Source: Globodera rostochiensis
Taxonomy: Eukaryota > Nematoda > Chromadorea > Rhabditida > Heteroderidae
DNA length: 64,000 bases
NCBI GenBank assembly: GCA_018350325.1
Contig: JAEVLN010000002.1
Location: forward strand, 1,964,288-2,028,287
Direction: 5' to 3'
The notes beneath the pieces are model-generated. The model was not told where the DNA came from, ran no database searches, and saw nothing but the letters and a program-made list of their open reading frames with translations. A program made the position numbers and the translations under genes. This document shows positions 1 through 11,569 of the stretch, piece after piece; within the stretch, counting starts at the first letter, position 1, and every line of letters begins with the position of its first letter.

Positions 1-271
1 TATATTTGTCCAACCATTTAAATAAGAGAACACAATCCCGACCCATAAACTCAAGATTTTGGGCTAAAAGTTTAGCCTCCGAGCCCCAAATTTCAGAAAT
101 TTTAGTTACATAAACAACAAAAACCAATTAAAATCCGAAAAAATCGGTGTTGCGAAGCGACCTTAATTAAACAAAAATAGTTTCAAACCAATGAATTTAT
201 AAGACAAAAAGTTAGTTACACAATGACCCGTAATTGAAAAAAAAATGCCACAAATTCAATGCCAACCCAAC

Positions 272-1324
272 TAATTTCTGGTTCTGCTCTTGCGTGGACG
301 CCTTGAAGGCGATGGTGGGCAACTGCTGGCGTAGATGAGCCAACCATTTGAGCAAGTTCTCGCGCGGCACCAAATCAATTTTGTTCAGCAACAGCATCAA
401 CCGTTTACCACTTTCGATCACCAGCTTTTCAATCTGATCACTGCGACTCCCGAATGGGTCACGAGCGTCCAACACTTAAAATTTTGAAAAAATAAATTGA
501 AAAAAAATAATGAAAAACCTCAATAATAATGTCCGCATTTTCGATGGTCCGTCGGACTTCGGCGGCAAATGAACGGACCGATTTGGCACTGTCCGCATCG
601 GCATTGTTTGTTTTTTCTGGAAGCATTTCGGCCAGAACTCGGTTGGCATTGTAATCGTCCTGTTCAATTTGGGCAATTTTTTATAGATATTTAAACGGGT
701 AGGCTAATGAGGCTTTTCAAATATGTCAGGTTTGAGGGCAGATAAATGAGCAAAAAACGAAAAAATTTTAGCCTTTTCCATGAAACGAAATGGGGGGAAA
801 TTTGAATGTCTCCTCTGAACTGCTCGGGGTTCATCTCCATGAACATGCTCGTGCCCCAAATTTACTTCGTCGTTGTTCGCCCGTTTTGCCAACGCCTCAA
901 TGGACGCGTCGTCCGTTTTCGCCTTCCGCTTCGTCTGTTGCACTTTTTTGCCGTTCGTCTTGGCACTTTTTTGTCGCGCTTTTCGCTCCGTTTCCAATGT
1001 CTAAATTTTTTTCCATTTTTTCCCCAAGAAATTGCAAAAATGGAAAAACTTTTAGAAAACCTTCAGCTCAGCCCGTTTCTGTTCCGCCTCCATCAACAAC
1101 TCCTCCTTGAACGGACATTTGTTGGGCACAGAAACCGGCTTGTCAGATTTCTTCTTCCGCTCAGACTCTGAACAAAAATTTTCAGAAAAAACCCAAAATT
1201 TGTTAAAAATTGTCCAAATCCGTCTCCCACCTTTGGACAATTTGCGTAACTTGCGCGAGTGTTCCCGGACTTTGCGTTGGATTTTGAACTTTTTCTTGCA
1301 TGTCAACCGCTTGCTGGGCTTCTC
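272..1324 (-). CDS. GNL3: Nucleostemin / GNL3-like GTPase, partial (3' end beyond left edge)
   Basis: Nucleolar, circularly permuted GTPase of the GNL3/nucleostemin family, involved in ribosome biogenesis. Exons on the minus strand: about 1324-1231 (basic GN3L N-terminal motif [15 protein letters not shown]), 1167-1061 ([19 protein letters not shown], the conserved FKEE segment), about 1001-841 (Lys/Arg-rich linker), about 672-520 ([14 protein letters not shown] ... ADIIIE) and about 476-272 ([11 protein letters not shown], then the G4-type motif [10 protein letters not shown]). The following donor AAATTA|GTTGGG lies at 271, so the G1/G3 part should be left of the window. The true first exon with its ATG is not identified. 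Oddity: joining the fourth and fifth exons at the only GT (GAG|GTTTTT) loses the frame of IIIEVLDARDP by one base, so either the boundary is non-canonical or the copy is damaged. The family call is secure; intactness is not. Confidence 0.85.
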
Positions 1325-1699
1325 TTTAAATGCAAAAAATTTGGGAATTAAAAAAAGTTGGGTTCCAATGCTTACTCAAACAATATTTTGCCATTCAATT
1401 CGATTCGATTCAAAACAAGAACAAAGAAAATGCGTTCGTCAAAATCTGAAATTTTGAATAAAATTGAACACAATATAGTAGACGATCAAGTTTGGCAAAA
1501 ATATTTCTCAATTAAGAGCTTCAAATTAAGCATATATTTGTGGGTTGTGTAATTTATGTCAAGATCGGAATTTTCAGCAAAATACGGGTAAGCGTCACCG
1601 ACCTGCAGGGGTAAGAGCTATACTGTCTAAAAAAATTGGCTACGGGCCCGTGAAAGAAACAATTTATTTTTTTTAAATTTAAATTTTTAGACTTTTTGG
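1325..1699. other. Gene-free AT-rich stretch
   Basis: Upstream flank of the GNL3 gene. I see no coding exon, repeat or regulatory motif that I can support. Confidence 0.4.
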
Positions 1700-1885
1700 A
1701 ATGACAGTGTCGCGCGTTGCACCAGATAGCGGAAAGTCAGACACTGCCTTTTTCGATTGATTTTGTTGAAAGTGTCAAAAATGTGTAACAGCAGAGAAAG
1801 GAAAATAGAAGAAAATGGGAAAGAAATCCGCGCAGAGAGCACACGCAAAATGAATGAATGAATTAATGAACTGCTGACACTTTAC
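1700..1885 (+). repeat. Dispersed element, copy A (inverted partner at 35741-35913)
   Basis: Starts near ATGACAG and ends TGACACTTTAC. The block with AAATGTGTAACAGCAGAGAA and the AGACACTGC word recurs in opposite orientation at 35741-35913 with the same ends, so this is a dispersed repeat about 170-190 bp long, probably a MITE. No coding capacity. Confidence 0.6.
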
Positions 1886-2051
1886 ATAAGCCAGCAATTT
1901 GTAAGCTCAGGAAATCAAGGGCTTGTCACATTGTTAAATTTCAATGGACGACGACACATTGGATCAAAAAACCAAACGGAAAATGTTGATTATACATAGT
2001 TCCCGGAAACGAAAAGATCGAAATCATATACCAATCGACTCCACTCTACAC

Positions 2052-2231
2052 CAGGGATGGGAGCCGACGACCTCAAAAAATTTCGGAAATCGGAATTCCG
2101 AGGCCTTAAAATTTTTCGGAAATCGGAACTCGGAATTCCGGGGTCTCAAAATTTTTCGGAAATCGGAATTCCGACTCCAAAAAAGTCGGAAATCGGAGGA
2201 AAGTCGGAAATCGGAATTCCGACCATCCCTG
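2052..2231. mobile_element. hAT-type MITE, GGAATTCCG family, exact 8-bp TSD
   Basis: 180 bp bounded by CAGGGATGG and CCATCCCTG. It is flanked on both sides by CTCTACAC (2044-2051 and 2232-2239), an exact 8-bp target-site duplication. The interior is tandem, self-complementary AATCGGAATTCCGA words. No coding content. Terminal sequence and TSD length fit the hAT superfamily. Confidence 0.88.
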
Positions 2232-2277
2232 CTCTACACAGCGGCTCAATTTTGGGGCTCTAGTTCGGAAAGATTCA

Positions 2278-2340
2278 AATTTTGGCCTGGTGGTCTGTGT
2301 GCTTGTTAACAAAAAACGGTTGTGGGTTCGAGTCCCCTCC
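2278..2340 (+). repeat. tRNA-like (pol III promoter-like) sequence, probable SINE head
   Basis: GGCCTGGTGGTCTG resembles an A box and GGTTCGAGTCCCC an excellent B box, about 45 bp apart. I could not fold a convincing acceptor stem, so a SINE head or tRNA pseudogene is more likely than a working tRNA. Confidence 0.5.
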
Positions 2341-2449
2341 ATTTAATTGCTAATTTTCGCTGAATTTAATCAATTTTCATTTAATTGGGAAGAGCCAAAT
2401 TCCGTAATTGCTTCATACCCACCCAATCCAAACAAAGTCGGTATCAATT

Positions 2450-3160
2450 GAAAGCTCATGATGAGTAGAACTTATTTGTAAGCATAAGCTAAACTATTTG
2501 ATGCTACTGAAAAAAGTTATGAGGCCATAAGCCAATTTGAAAATTATTTTTCAAGGCTTTCAGACCTTCAGAATCGCTTAGCTTTTGCTTGGTGAAAGAT
2601 TCTAGAACATTCGGGCCTCCGATTAAAACCCATAGGGGCGGGGAAATATTTTTTATTCAAAAAATTGTTTGAAAATATCTTATTTGATGCCCTGATTACG
2701 ATAGTAAATAATAATTGAGAATTTAAAGCGGTTTTTGAACCGGTTTAAATTGTTGAAAATTAAGGAAAAACAACTTTTTTAAACACCAAAGCCCGCCGAT
2801 AGCTGTTGGCGAGCCGCAAGCGGCCTTTCATTATTTAATCCGGTTTTTGTTACTTAAAAGTTGCTTTTTTTCCTTAATTTTCAAAAATTAACCGGTTCAA
2901 AAACCGCTTTAAATTCTCAATTTTTAGTTTCTATTGACGAATTCGTAATCAGTGCACCAAACAACGTATTTTCAGACACTTTTTTAATAAAAAATATTTT
3001 TTACGAATTTTGACCAAGAAGGTCCCCCTATGGTTTTGCAAAGTTTGAGGAGCCATAACTTTTTTCATAGTTTAGTCCGCACAAAAATTTTTTGCAGATT
3101 CATGCTCAGCTCGATGAGGGGAGTCGATTGGTATATGATTTGGGTCATTTTTTCGTTTCT
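2450..3160. repeat. Foldback element with long inverted arms
   Basis: Arms at 2714-2780 and 2854-2921 (word AAAGCGGTTTTTGAACCGG and its complement) form a near-perfect palindrome around a GC-rich centre (GCCCGCCGATAG...). Outer parts match 25075-25330 and 59220-59400, so the family is dispersed. The outer word ACCAATCGACTC near 2030 returns inverted at about 3120, suggesting a larger element of about 1.1 kb into which the 2052 MITE inserted. Confidence 0.6.
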
Positions 3161-4734
3161 TGGAGCTATGATCAACATTTACCAACCAAAATAATAAACG
3201 AGTTCCCGGACTTTAAAAAAAATAATTTAAAGTACACTTTAAGGTTCAAAAAAGTTGTTAAGCATCTGAAGGCAATGCAAATTTCACCCCGACCCTTCGC
3301 CCGTCTCTACCCGTGGCGGCTGTTTGTTGGGGAATAAAGGAGGCTGTTTCTTGCTTGTCAACAGCCGGCAGATTTGTACCTCATTAAAAATGGCCTCCAT
3401 TCATTCGCCCACTGGAGTGCCATTTTTGCTCCAATTTTTGAGTGGCATTCCCCCGTGGGCAGAATTGTGCGAAAAATATGTTTTGTAATTGGAAAAATAG
3501 CCATTTGGTGCCGAGTGGTCCAATTTTTGAGTGGCATTCCCCCGTTGGCAGAATTGTGCGAAAATATTTGTCGTAATTGGAAAAAATCATTTTTCCGTTA
3601 AAAAAAAAAAGACTTTTGCCCATTTCTGCCGGTGCGGCTGTTTATTGGCAGTAAAGACGACTGTTTATTGGGCATTGGGCAATAAGCCGGTTGTTGTTGC
3701 ATGGCCTCAATTCATTCGCCCACCATCACATTTTTTTCCTATTTTGAGTGACGTTAATCACATTTATCGGTTGCTGGGGGAGAGGGGGGGGGGGTCCTAC
3801 CAAAGATACGGGTGCCATCAATCAGCAGACGGAGTCGGGAAACTAATCAATCTACTCTCATTTTGTGCAAGATTGACTTGAAACGAAGGACGGAGTACGA
3901 GTCGTTCCACACCGATTCGTTCCTTCACCCCGATTTGTTTCTTTAAAAAAAAGGGTATACTCACAAACTTGTTCACTTGTTTAAAAGTTGAATTTTATGC
4001 ACGAAATCTTATTACCAAAAGCGGAATTTCGCTCTTTTCCCCCACCCTCCAATAATCCCCCACATTTACAGTTCGAATCCAATTTTATCACTTTTACCAC
4101 TGTGTAAAATTTTACGAGATGTAACGGGGAAAAACTATGGGTTTTCCAGAAGAAATTTAATTTGAAAAATAATCTCTCACCCTCTAATAATCCCCCACTT
4201 TCTGAGTAGGTGAAAAATAATTCCAAATGGGGGATTAAAGGGGATATACGGTAATAGCTGAAAAAAATTTAAGGTTGGATCAAATAATTGTATAATTTCC
4301 AAAAAATCAATTTGGTTCAAAATTTTCTTGGTCAGTCAATTCAACAATTCCCCTTTCATCCAGACTCGCTTCTGCCACTTTATTTCGGCCACAATTTTTT
4401 TGCCCGGCTATTGAGCCCTCAGGGCATTTTTTGCTGGTCGACGGTTGGCAATGGCATTTTGCCGCCCACTGGGGCCCAAATTGCCTATCTGTCACAGTTT
4501 TTCCAATACCGTATCTAAAGATACCCACAGTAGAAGAACGCTAATGAACGGACGATTTGCGTTGCTGCCGAACCGTGGGCCTTAACCTTTCGTGATTTTT
4601 TAAAAAGAGAGAATGAATCGGGGTAAAGGGAACGTTCGGCTCGGAACAATTCGTCTTTTTACCAAACGAATTGCCTAAAAAGGTCTCACTTTAAATGCAA
4701 AATTTCTTTGTCATTACAGCATTTGCCGTAAAGA
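3161..4734. other. Non-coding, repeat-derived stretch
   Basis: Contains a tandem duplication of about 95 bp (AGTGGCATTCCCCCG ... GCAGAATTGTGCG at about 3440 and again at about 3530) and two copies of a CCTC(C/T)AATAATCCCCCAC word near 4048 and 4180 that resembles the 18-bp minisatellite at 46 kb. No convincing exons. Confidence 0.4.
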
Positions 4735-6120
4735 ATGGGCGAAATGCTCACATTCTTCTTCATTGCGCTGTTGGTAAACTTTGGCGAAACAGCGGCGACT
4801 CGTTAGTTTTTTTGCCCGTTCCGCAACAATACTGAAACAAAATTTAGCTGACGAAGATGTGCGCCAAATGCTTGCGGAACTTAAAATTGTTTCTGGACCA
4901 ACAATGGACGTGGCGAGCATGCTGAAAAAAGTGACCAAGGTGTCCATGCCGTTCCTACAGGCCATTCACCCCGTCTCTAACTTGGCAGCAGCAGGCATGA
5001 AGAATGTCTTCAAGGTAATTAAATTGTTTCTAGCGACTTTCATGACACTCACTTTCGACCAAATTTTGAACCCCGAACAGGTGGTTTCCTGATTTTTTCT
5101 ATTGTTGTCTGATTTTTTCTGAGTTACTAAAATCGTTAAAATTTATGTAAAGACAACAAAAAGAAATTGAATTGTACTTAACATTAAATCAATTATATTT
5201 TCAGACTTTCCATGCAAACGGTGGAAACTAACCAACTTATTAATTTCCTGCATCATTTTTTTAAACAAAAATATTACATTTTTATAAATTTCTCGGTGGC
5301 GCCTGTTTTTAAGCGTTTAATTTAGCCTACAACCGATGAGTTCGAAGCCATGATCTATCTCAATCGAAAGATCACAGAAACCTTTGCGGAGATGGATCTG
5401 AACATCGAGCGACTTCGTGTCTCAATGAATTGCGACTACAGCCTCCGCAAATACGGCAATGTAAATGTCAAAATAAATGCGAAAACTCAAAATGCGCACG
5501 CACAACTAATTTAGGTTGTTACCCTCAACCTGGACATCATCGAGCCGACATTTTTGCGCGTTATCAACCCTGAAAATCATCCGCCAATTTGGCGCGACGA
5601 CTTTGTGCGTGCATGCAATGGTGTTCTTTCACCCCTCAATACACTCAGAGTAGGGGTTTATTTAAAATAAATAGAGAATTAACTGGCTGTTCAGTGGTTG
5701 AATCTCCGAGTCAACAGTTACTGCAAGATGCCAACGAAGTGTGAGGCACACATTTATTCGCGCATCAACGACCTATTCTTCGAGATTGAGGGCAAAGTGG
5801 AGAATGATGATGCTGAACTTCGCTCACCCTTTTACGTGCAATACAAGCAAAGTTTTTGAGAAAAACATTCCCTATATAAATTGTTTTTGTAAGACATGAT
5901 CGTTGCTCTCACGGGCATGTCAGTGAAGATGGCCAACCAGAAGATGGAACGGCTTCGTACCTGTAATTGGGACAATATAGTATAAACTATTAAACCTAAA
6001 ATATTTTCGAATCTAGTGTTGCTGGAGCCAAACGTGACTTTCATGTATTTTAAAGATGTTTGGGAGCGCGTCAAAGAGGACAGCAGCCTGCAGCCGGAGC
6101 CAGAGGAAAAACAGTATTAG
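4735..6120 (+). CDS. Predicted secreted 276-aa protein, seven exons, family not recognised
   Basis: Exons 4735-4801, 4850-5014, 5326-5460, 5515-5649, 5695-5851, 5894-5961 and 6017-6120 all have GT-AG borders. Their lengths sum to 831 nt, an exact open frame ending in TAG, which is the main evidence for the model. The first 20 or so residues (MGEMLTFFFIALLVNFGETA) form a classical signal peptide. The rest is mostly helical-looking and polar, with blocks EAMIYLNRKITETFAEMD, LNLDIIEPTFLRVINPEN and LTGMSVKMANQKMERL, and ends in an acidic tail. Few cysteines. Intron 1 is only 48 bp. The following unit at 6287 carries a related block (VVGMSNKMEKW...PNV), so this is probably a small tandem family. 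In a parasitic nematode it could be a secreted effector, but nothing in the sequence proves that. No function is assigned. Confidence 0.7.
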
Positions 6121-6140
6121 ACTTCAATTTCGTTAGGGGT

Positions 6141-6165
6141 CCGACAATGCCGATAGGCGCCGTCG
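6141..6165. repeat. GC hairpin module with GATA loop
   Basis: CCGACAATGCCGATAGGCGC followed by CGTCGG: inverted arms around a GATA loop. Degenerate copy of the hairpin repeated about a dozen times in the window. Confidence 0.6.
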
Positions 6166-6285
6166 GGGAGAATTTAGTACATTTAACTTATTTGTTAAAA
6201 ATTGATCAAGAATATTATTTGAGAATCTGATTCACTCCTGGGGTCTGGGTGGGTTTAAAAGATTAAACCAAAAATTTGTACACAG

Positions 6286-7599
6286 GTGTTTTCTCAAGGA
6301 GGTCATCGAAACGAACGAATACAAACGGGAGTCATTGTTGAACACAATTGAGATTGTGCGCCGTGACATCGCACGTCTAGTTAGTTGCTCGTATACCTCA
6401 ATAAGTATTTTCTAACAAAGTTACAATAATGTTTGTTGCTTGCAGGTGATTATTGCTGGAATTTGTGCTAACGTGAGCACTGACGGTTCGGAAGAGAAAG
6501 TGGTTGAGCTGTTTGATGAGATCAATACGCTTGTCGTCGGGATGTCTAACAAAATGGAAAAGTGGTTCAAGCGCAAATTGGTGAGCAACAGAGGGATTAA
6601 AATGTTCTAATACTTTTATTCGCAAATGAGACTATTTAGGAGCTAGCCTGGCCAAATGTAATTTTGTCTCACGCGAAAGAACGTTACGGCAAATACTCGC
6701 ATCTATCAAAAGTGTGTCAAATTTAATATGCAAATAACTTTCGGTATTCAGTACCAGTTTAATGTCACAGCGCGCAGTGTATTGTTCTCAGCAAATGAAA
6801 GAGGGCCACCCGAGTACGTGCACGAAATGACTTTAAGCAATAATGTTGAACTATTAAAATTAGCAAAAAGTTTAAACAAATTGAAAAATGAGCAGAATGG
6901 AAAATTAGTGCTAGTTTTTTATGCTGTATCTGCAAACTCTATATTTTATTTGACATTTGCGCAGATATTTGCATTCGGTCCTGATCACCCGCTCTTGGGG
7001 TACTCAGGAGTGGTTTTGGGCTCCCTGCGCATACACTTCCGGTTGTGCGAAAGCGATGAACTGGCGAGGAACCCACTTGGTGATCACCAGACATCCAATC
7101 TTAGCATTGGACCGGACAATTAACGCGCACCAATGGTTGGCCAACGTACGGGAAAACATCACCGACATTATTGCGTATGTGTCAGAGATCTAACTTGATT
7201 CAGGATATTTTTTAATTAGGAATTATGACTTTGCAAAAAATCAAATAAATTTGCAAATTCCAAAAATGTGCATAAAATGACCGAAACGGTTAAAATAAAG
7301 ATCTGCTTCTTAACAAAATTTTCAGTGCAAATTGGAAGACCGACTCGTTGCCTTGGTTGCTCAACCAGATCAACGCAAGCATTGGAGGTGGGATCCGCGA
7401 TCCAGAGCTGTTTGCAAACGTCGTCTTTTTACACAACTCAAAACTACAAGCCGACAAGTGCGTGATACACTATGGCATCGCCGGAACATGGGTGCATCGC
7501 ACCAACTTGACATCGTTTGAGCGGGTCGAATATTTCGCAAACTCTTGGATTCCAACCGCACCCGACGCTGAAAATTTTAATTTATTTTTTTTCCTTTGA
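6286..7599 (+). CDS. Second unit of the same secreted-protein family, 5' end missing
   Basis: Exons about 6287-6379, 6446-6580, 6640-6711, 6752-6817, 7008-7174 and 7326 to about 7599 join in frame across GT-AG introns. The protein has CFLKEVIETNEYKRES, GICANVSTDGSEEKVVEL, then NTLVVGMSNKMEKW, which parallels LTGMSVKMANQKM in the upstream gene, each followed by a PNV block, so the two look paralogous. The C-terminal half (WFWAPCAYTSGCAKAMNWRG, NVRENITDIIA, WLLNQINASIGGGIRDP, CVIHYGIAGTWVHR) has aromatic residues and cysteines typical of an extracellular domain, but I do not recognise the family. No start codon or signal peptide was found; a hairpin repeat sits where its 5' end might have been. 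The last coding bases may run into an intron instead of the TGA at 7597. Confidence 0.55.
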
Positions 7600-7784
7600 T
7601 AACATTTGAGAATTGACCAAAGTTTTTGAAGTTTCATCCCTTTACGAGATCAGTAAAGCATATCTCCTCTTGCCATCACAGAGATTTGTGAGTTAAAGGT
7701 GCAAATGCTGACGCAAATTTTTGTTGTTGATCAATGTCATAGGCATTGGCAAGGGCGCGCAAAGAGCTCTAAAAATAAAAAATA

Positions 7785-7850
7785 GCACCAGCCGTTTGCC
7801 ACTTTCGATCACCAACTTTTTCGGTTGGCATTGTAACCGTCCTGTTAAGT
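7785..7850 (-). pseudogene. Scrambled fragment of the GNL3 gene
   Basis: On the minus strand, GACGGTTACAATGCCAACCG (from the DDYNANR exon) is joined directly to AAGTTGGTGATCGAAAGTGG (from the [10 protein letters not shown] exon). These two pieces lie about 200 bp and one intron apart in the parent at 390-670. The fragment is therefore a duplicated and internally deleted relic, about 6.4 kb from its source. Confidence 0.75.
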
Positions 7851-8369
7851 CTCAAGACCAACTTTTTTCAAACAAATTTTCGCAACCCTCAAGCAGACTC
7901 CGCCCGCCCATGCCGGGGTTTAGGGCTCTCGGAATGCTCTATTTTTATGGTAAATGCCGTAATTTAGATATCCCATATTTTTTGCCATAGTTCCACACTT
8001 GCCGAATTTGCCATTTTAGAACTTTGTGAAAATTCTCTTTTTTTGGGGGGGGGGGGTATTAGAATTGCCCGAAAAATAGTGCTCCTCGATTCGGTCAATT
8101 TGAAATTCCGGCTGCATCTTTGCAAGGTGTCCGGAAAATGCGTCAGTAGAAAATGCGTAAGTGGAAATGCGTCAGTGATTATTAAAAGTCGAGAAAAAAG
8201 TGTTTTATCAGAATTAGGGGCTTAGACTACAATTCTAACATCCATTTCTGCCGATTTCGAACCTCGATTTTTCTAAACTACCAAATTTTACAAAAAAAAA
8301 AAAACCCTTTTGGCCTCATCAAAATCGTGCAAAAGTATGAACTCGATTATTACTTTCATTATAAAGTGA

Positions 8370-8530
8370 CTCGAAACCAACCTAAGCCAAAACTTCCCGA
8401 AACTCCTGACGTCTAAGCCCGAGCCTAAGCCAAAACTTCCCGAACTCCTGACGTCTAAGCCTAAGCCTAAGCCAAAACTTTCCGAAACTCCTGACGTCAG
8501 CCTAAGCCTAAGCTAGGTTTAAGCTATCGA
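8370..8530. repeat. Tandem repeat with telomere-like GCCTAA words
   Basis: Three copies of about 45-50 bp, each AAGCCAAAACTT(C/T)CCGAA ... CTCCTGACGTC, separated by runs of GCCTAA (complement of TTAGGC), for example near 8457-8475 and 8497-8512. Confidence 0.7.
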
Positions 8531-8540
8531 GGTTTTCTTT

Positions 8541-9720
8541 CGTTTCGATTTCGAAAAACGAGTTCGTCGGAACTTTTGTCGAAGCATCAAATGTTTTGGA
8601 GGCTCGAATCCCTTAATGAATTTTTTTACACGTTTAAACTAAATTTCGACAAAAATTTGCCATTGGAAAAGTGGAGCCCAGCAATGCCAAAAGCGCGGCA
8701 GATCAAACTTAGCCGATTCAGACATTCTTATAAACATTGCTAAGCACTCGAAGAGAAAAAGATATTATTAAGCCAAAGCTTTGCGATTGGACAAGTCTTA
8801 AAACAATAATTTTTTTTTGAGACTAACGAGGGGAACATCCCTTACTGTGACCACTCAAATCACTTTCAAACCATGCCTATCGTGTTGAGCGCCCTCGATT
8901 TATTCTTGTACATTTTCGGCTTCTTTGGCCTGCCCACACAGTGAAGGGTCGAAAAATGCAATTTAACTTTTTGCATGTTTTGAAAAACCACTACGCAGGA
9001 AGTTCAAAAAATCATATCTCAGCTCAAAGTTGGACAAACTCTAAGATTTTTTGCATCAAAAAATTGAGAAAAACACGGAGAATTTTATAAAAATAATAAT
9101 GAATCACTAGCTTTAAAAATTTTGTAAGTTTAAACGGTATTAGTGGCGATGGCCACCCCCCGCCCATCCGCTTCCGATCCTAGTGTCGAATAAACCAAAT
9201 ACAGTCCGAGTGTCGAATAGAACAAGAGCGATTTAAAGTCACTGTTTCAGATTTTAAAGCTAACTTAAATTGTTGAAACGTGACCGAACAAATTCTTGAT
9301 CGAAAATTTGGTTTCAGCACCAGCACAAACCTAGTCACATGTATTTTTTGGAAGGTTGATGCTTATAAATTTGGTTCTTCGGATTTTTTATCCGATTTTT
9401 TGCTTACTAGACCCTTTTGTCCTTTTCCCCACTACCGGAATTTTTGTCATTTTCCAAGCGACCCCGACGTTTTGTTATCGTGCCCTCCGCGTTCTTCATT
9501 TATCGACGTAAAGCAATCAATATGACACAAAAAATAAACACAATATGTATTAAGTATTTTGGTGCCAAAATGTGAAGTGTGACAAATGTTGGAATTTTGT
9601 AGGGGTTTGGTTTGCAAGGATTGTTTCGGTAAATTAGACAAATTACATTCAATTGTTTTTTGAAAATTTTGCAGAGAAATGTTCTTGAAAATCGACCAAT
9701 AATGTTAAAAAAAATTCATC
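8541..9720. other. AT-rich region without supported genes
   Basis: No exon with family resemblance. Contains GTGTCGAATA words near 9180-9215 in two copies; otherwise nothing I can support. Confidence 0.35.
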
Positions 9721-9744
9721 TTCTGTTGCTTTGTGAAGCTGCGG

Positions 9745-9862
9745 GCCGTGAGAGCCAAGCGGGACGAATTGCAGGGCGCCGTCCATTTGCGGGCTGCCAA
9801 GCGGGACGAATTGCAGGGCGCCGTCCATTTGCGGGCTGCCAAGCTGGACCAGGGCGCCTTAC
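9745..9862 (+). repeat. 42-bp tandem repeat with open frame
   Basis: Two and a fraction copies of a 42-bp unit, GCCAAGCGGGACGAATTGCA onward. In one frame it encodes the 14-aa repeat AKRDELQGAVHLRA twice, then AKLDQGALRT, with no stop until past 9880. The composition is far more GC-rich than its surroundings. It could be a remnant of a repetitive, heptad-like protein domain; no flanking exon confirms this. Confidence 0.5.
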
Positions 9863-9899
9863 GGACCGGATTGTTAGGGTCAACAAACTAATTTTTAAT

Positions 9900-10930
9900 T
9901 TATATTTAATTTAGTATTTTAAAAGAAACTTACATGGTCAAGATCAAACACGTGAACAACATTTTTTTAGTGTTTGTGTTCAAAAATTTGGTTCTAGGTG
10001 GTATGGAGAAATCAATTTAAGATTCATTTAAAAAGACCGTTGTTATGAGTGGAATGAAAAAAATGGAATGTAAAGCCCTTAGGCTCTGAGTTTAAATGGA
10101 ACCGGAAAATGGGCGGTCCGACATTCCATAGCGAGCAGCAGACCAAAAGATTATGGATGAATCATTTTTGTTCTCATTCTATTCAATTTACCACCAAAAT
10201 TAATACAAATTTTATTCAATGCACACATAAATTAATTTATGCAGTGTGAAAATGATCGAAAGTGATGACTACTGTGTACAAATTGTGCAAAAATGAATTT
10301 GTTTTAAAAATGACATCATTTAAAAAACAAAAAATTTGTAGTTGACTTAATTATTTTAGTTTATGATATTTATTATTATTATTGGCCGTCACGCGCCATT
10401 CTAGGCAAACTTACAGTCCATCAAATTTGGCAAAAAAACAATAGTGGGCGACTTTTTTTGTTCAAACTTATACAAATTGTTTTTATTTGATTACCAAAGT
10501 TAGATTTGATGAACTTTTTGAAGATTAAATTGCTAAAATGATAAGAATTCGTTTGCTGAACTGCAACTAACAAGATTTTAATTATTAAACGATTTTTAAG
10601 CATTATTTCCTAATATTTTTTGAAAAAAGATAAAAAGAAAGATTGGAAATTTACATATATATAAAAAGGGATCCTCCGCACCGCCAAGGGACTACAAGCT
10701 TTTTTAATCTTAAAATTCCAAAAAAATAACTAACATTTTTACTCCTCTCGCGCGACCAAAAAGCTCGAGAATATATTTCAAGGAATGGAAGAATAAATTG
10801 TGCCATTCTTTAGGATTAAGTGGGGATTATTGTCAGGGATCTCAGATCACCTTCGAGAAAATATGGCAACCGGCTCCAAAAATATGGCATTTTTATGGCA
10901 CTTTTCTTAAGGAATTTTCAAAAATGCAAA
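9900..10930. other. AT-rich region, no gene seen
   Basis: Long A/T-rich stretch with stop codons in all frames. I see no element ends or exons. Confidence 0.4.
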
Positions 10931-10939
10931 TTTTTTTTG

Positions 10940-11070
10940 AGAATTTTGCTCACTGTTGGGAAGGGGTGGGGGCGGCGGTGCCGATAGGCGCCGCCGAGAA
11001 AATTTTGACTCAATTTGTTAAGAGATTTGCAACCAAAACTTCAAATTTTACGAATCAAAGCCACTTTTTT
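10940..11070. repeat. Hairpin-module repeat
   Basis: G-rich run, then CGGCGGTGCC-GATA-GGCGCCGCCG (about 10972-10996), followed by TTGTTAAGAGATTTGCAACC and an AAATTTTACGAAT tail. This is one of the best-preserved copies of the dispersed hairpin repeat. Confidence 0.75.
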
Positions 11071-11213
11071 CGGGAATTCCTAGGGGTGGGGGAAGTCGAT
11101 CAGTCGCCATTCAGGGTGTATAGGTAGGATAAAATGCCGTTGGGCATATCATACTGCCGAGTTCGTTTTTCCGGGGTCGCAATTAATTAATGCCTATGTA
11201 AACATAAAGCGAT

Positions 11214-11412
11214 AAAAATAAGCAGACTTTTTATGCATTTGAACTGCATATTTTATTAAGTCCATTATTTCACTGCGCCATGGAATTGGATAAAGCATCG
11301 TCGAATGCTTTATGTCGGCGGCGGCTGTGTCTGCTTGTTGAAGAAGCTTGGCCCACTTTTCATTGTGAACGCTCAGCTCATCAATTGCAAGAGAGCCGGA
11401 GGATGAAGGACT
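11214..11412 (-). CDS. Possible orphan exon, unknown protein
   Basis: After a TTTTTCAG acceptor the minus strand reads PSSSGSLAIDELSVHNEKW, KLLQQADTAAADIKHSTM and YPIPWRSEIMDLIKYAVQMHKK without stops, an amphipathic, protein-like composition unusual for this AT-rich region. No neighbouring exon was found and the family is not recognised. It may be an exon relic. Confidence 0.35.
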
Positions 11413-11569
11413 GAAAAACAAAGTTGTGCGTTCGGCATTTTTACTTGGCATAGTATAGGGGCAACTCATCTCATCACTAGGGCTGCGAAATCTTGAAATA
11501 TGGCCAGAATTTTAAAATATTTTATTTTTTGTGGCAGTTTTAGGGGTGCATTTTTGAAAATTTTGAAAA

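Noticed and set aside
10972..10996. Intrinsic (rho-independent) terminator from GC hairpin
   Set aside because: The genome is eukaryotic. The hairpin is part of a dispersed repeat in both orientations and is not followed consistently by T runs.
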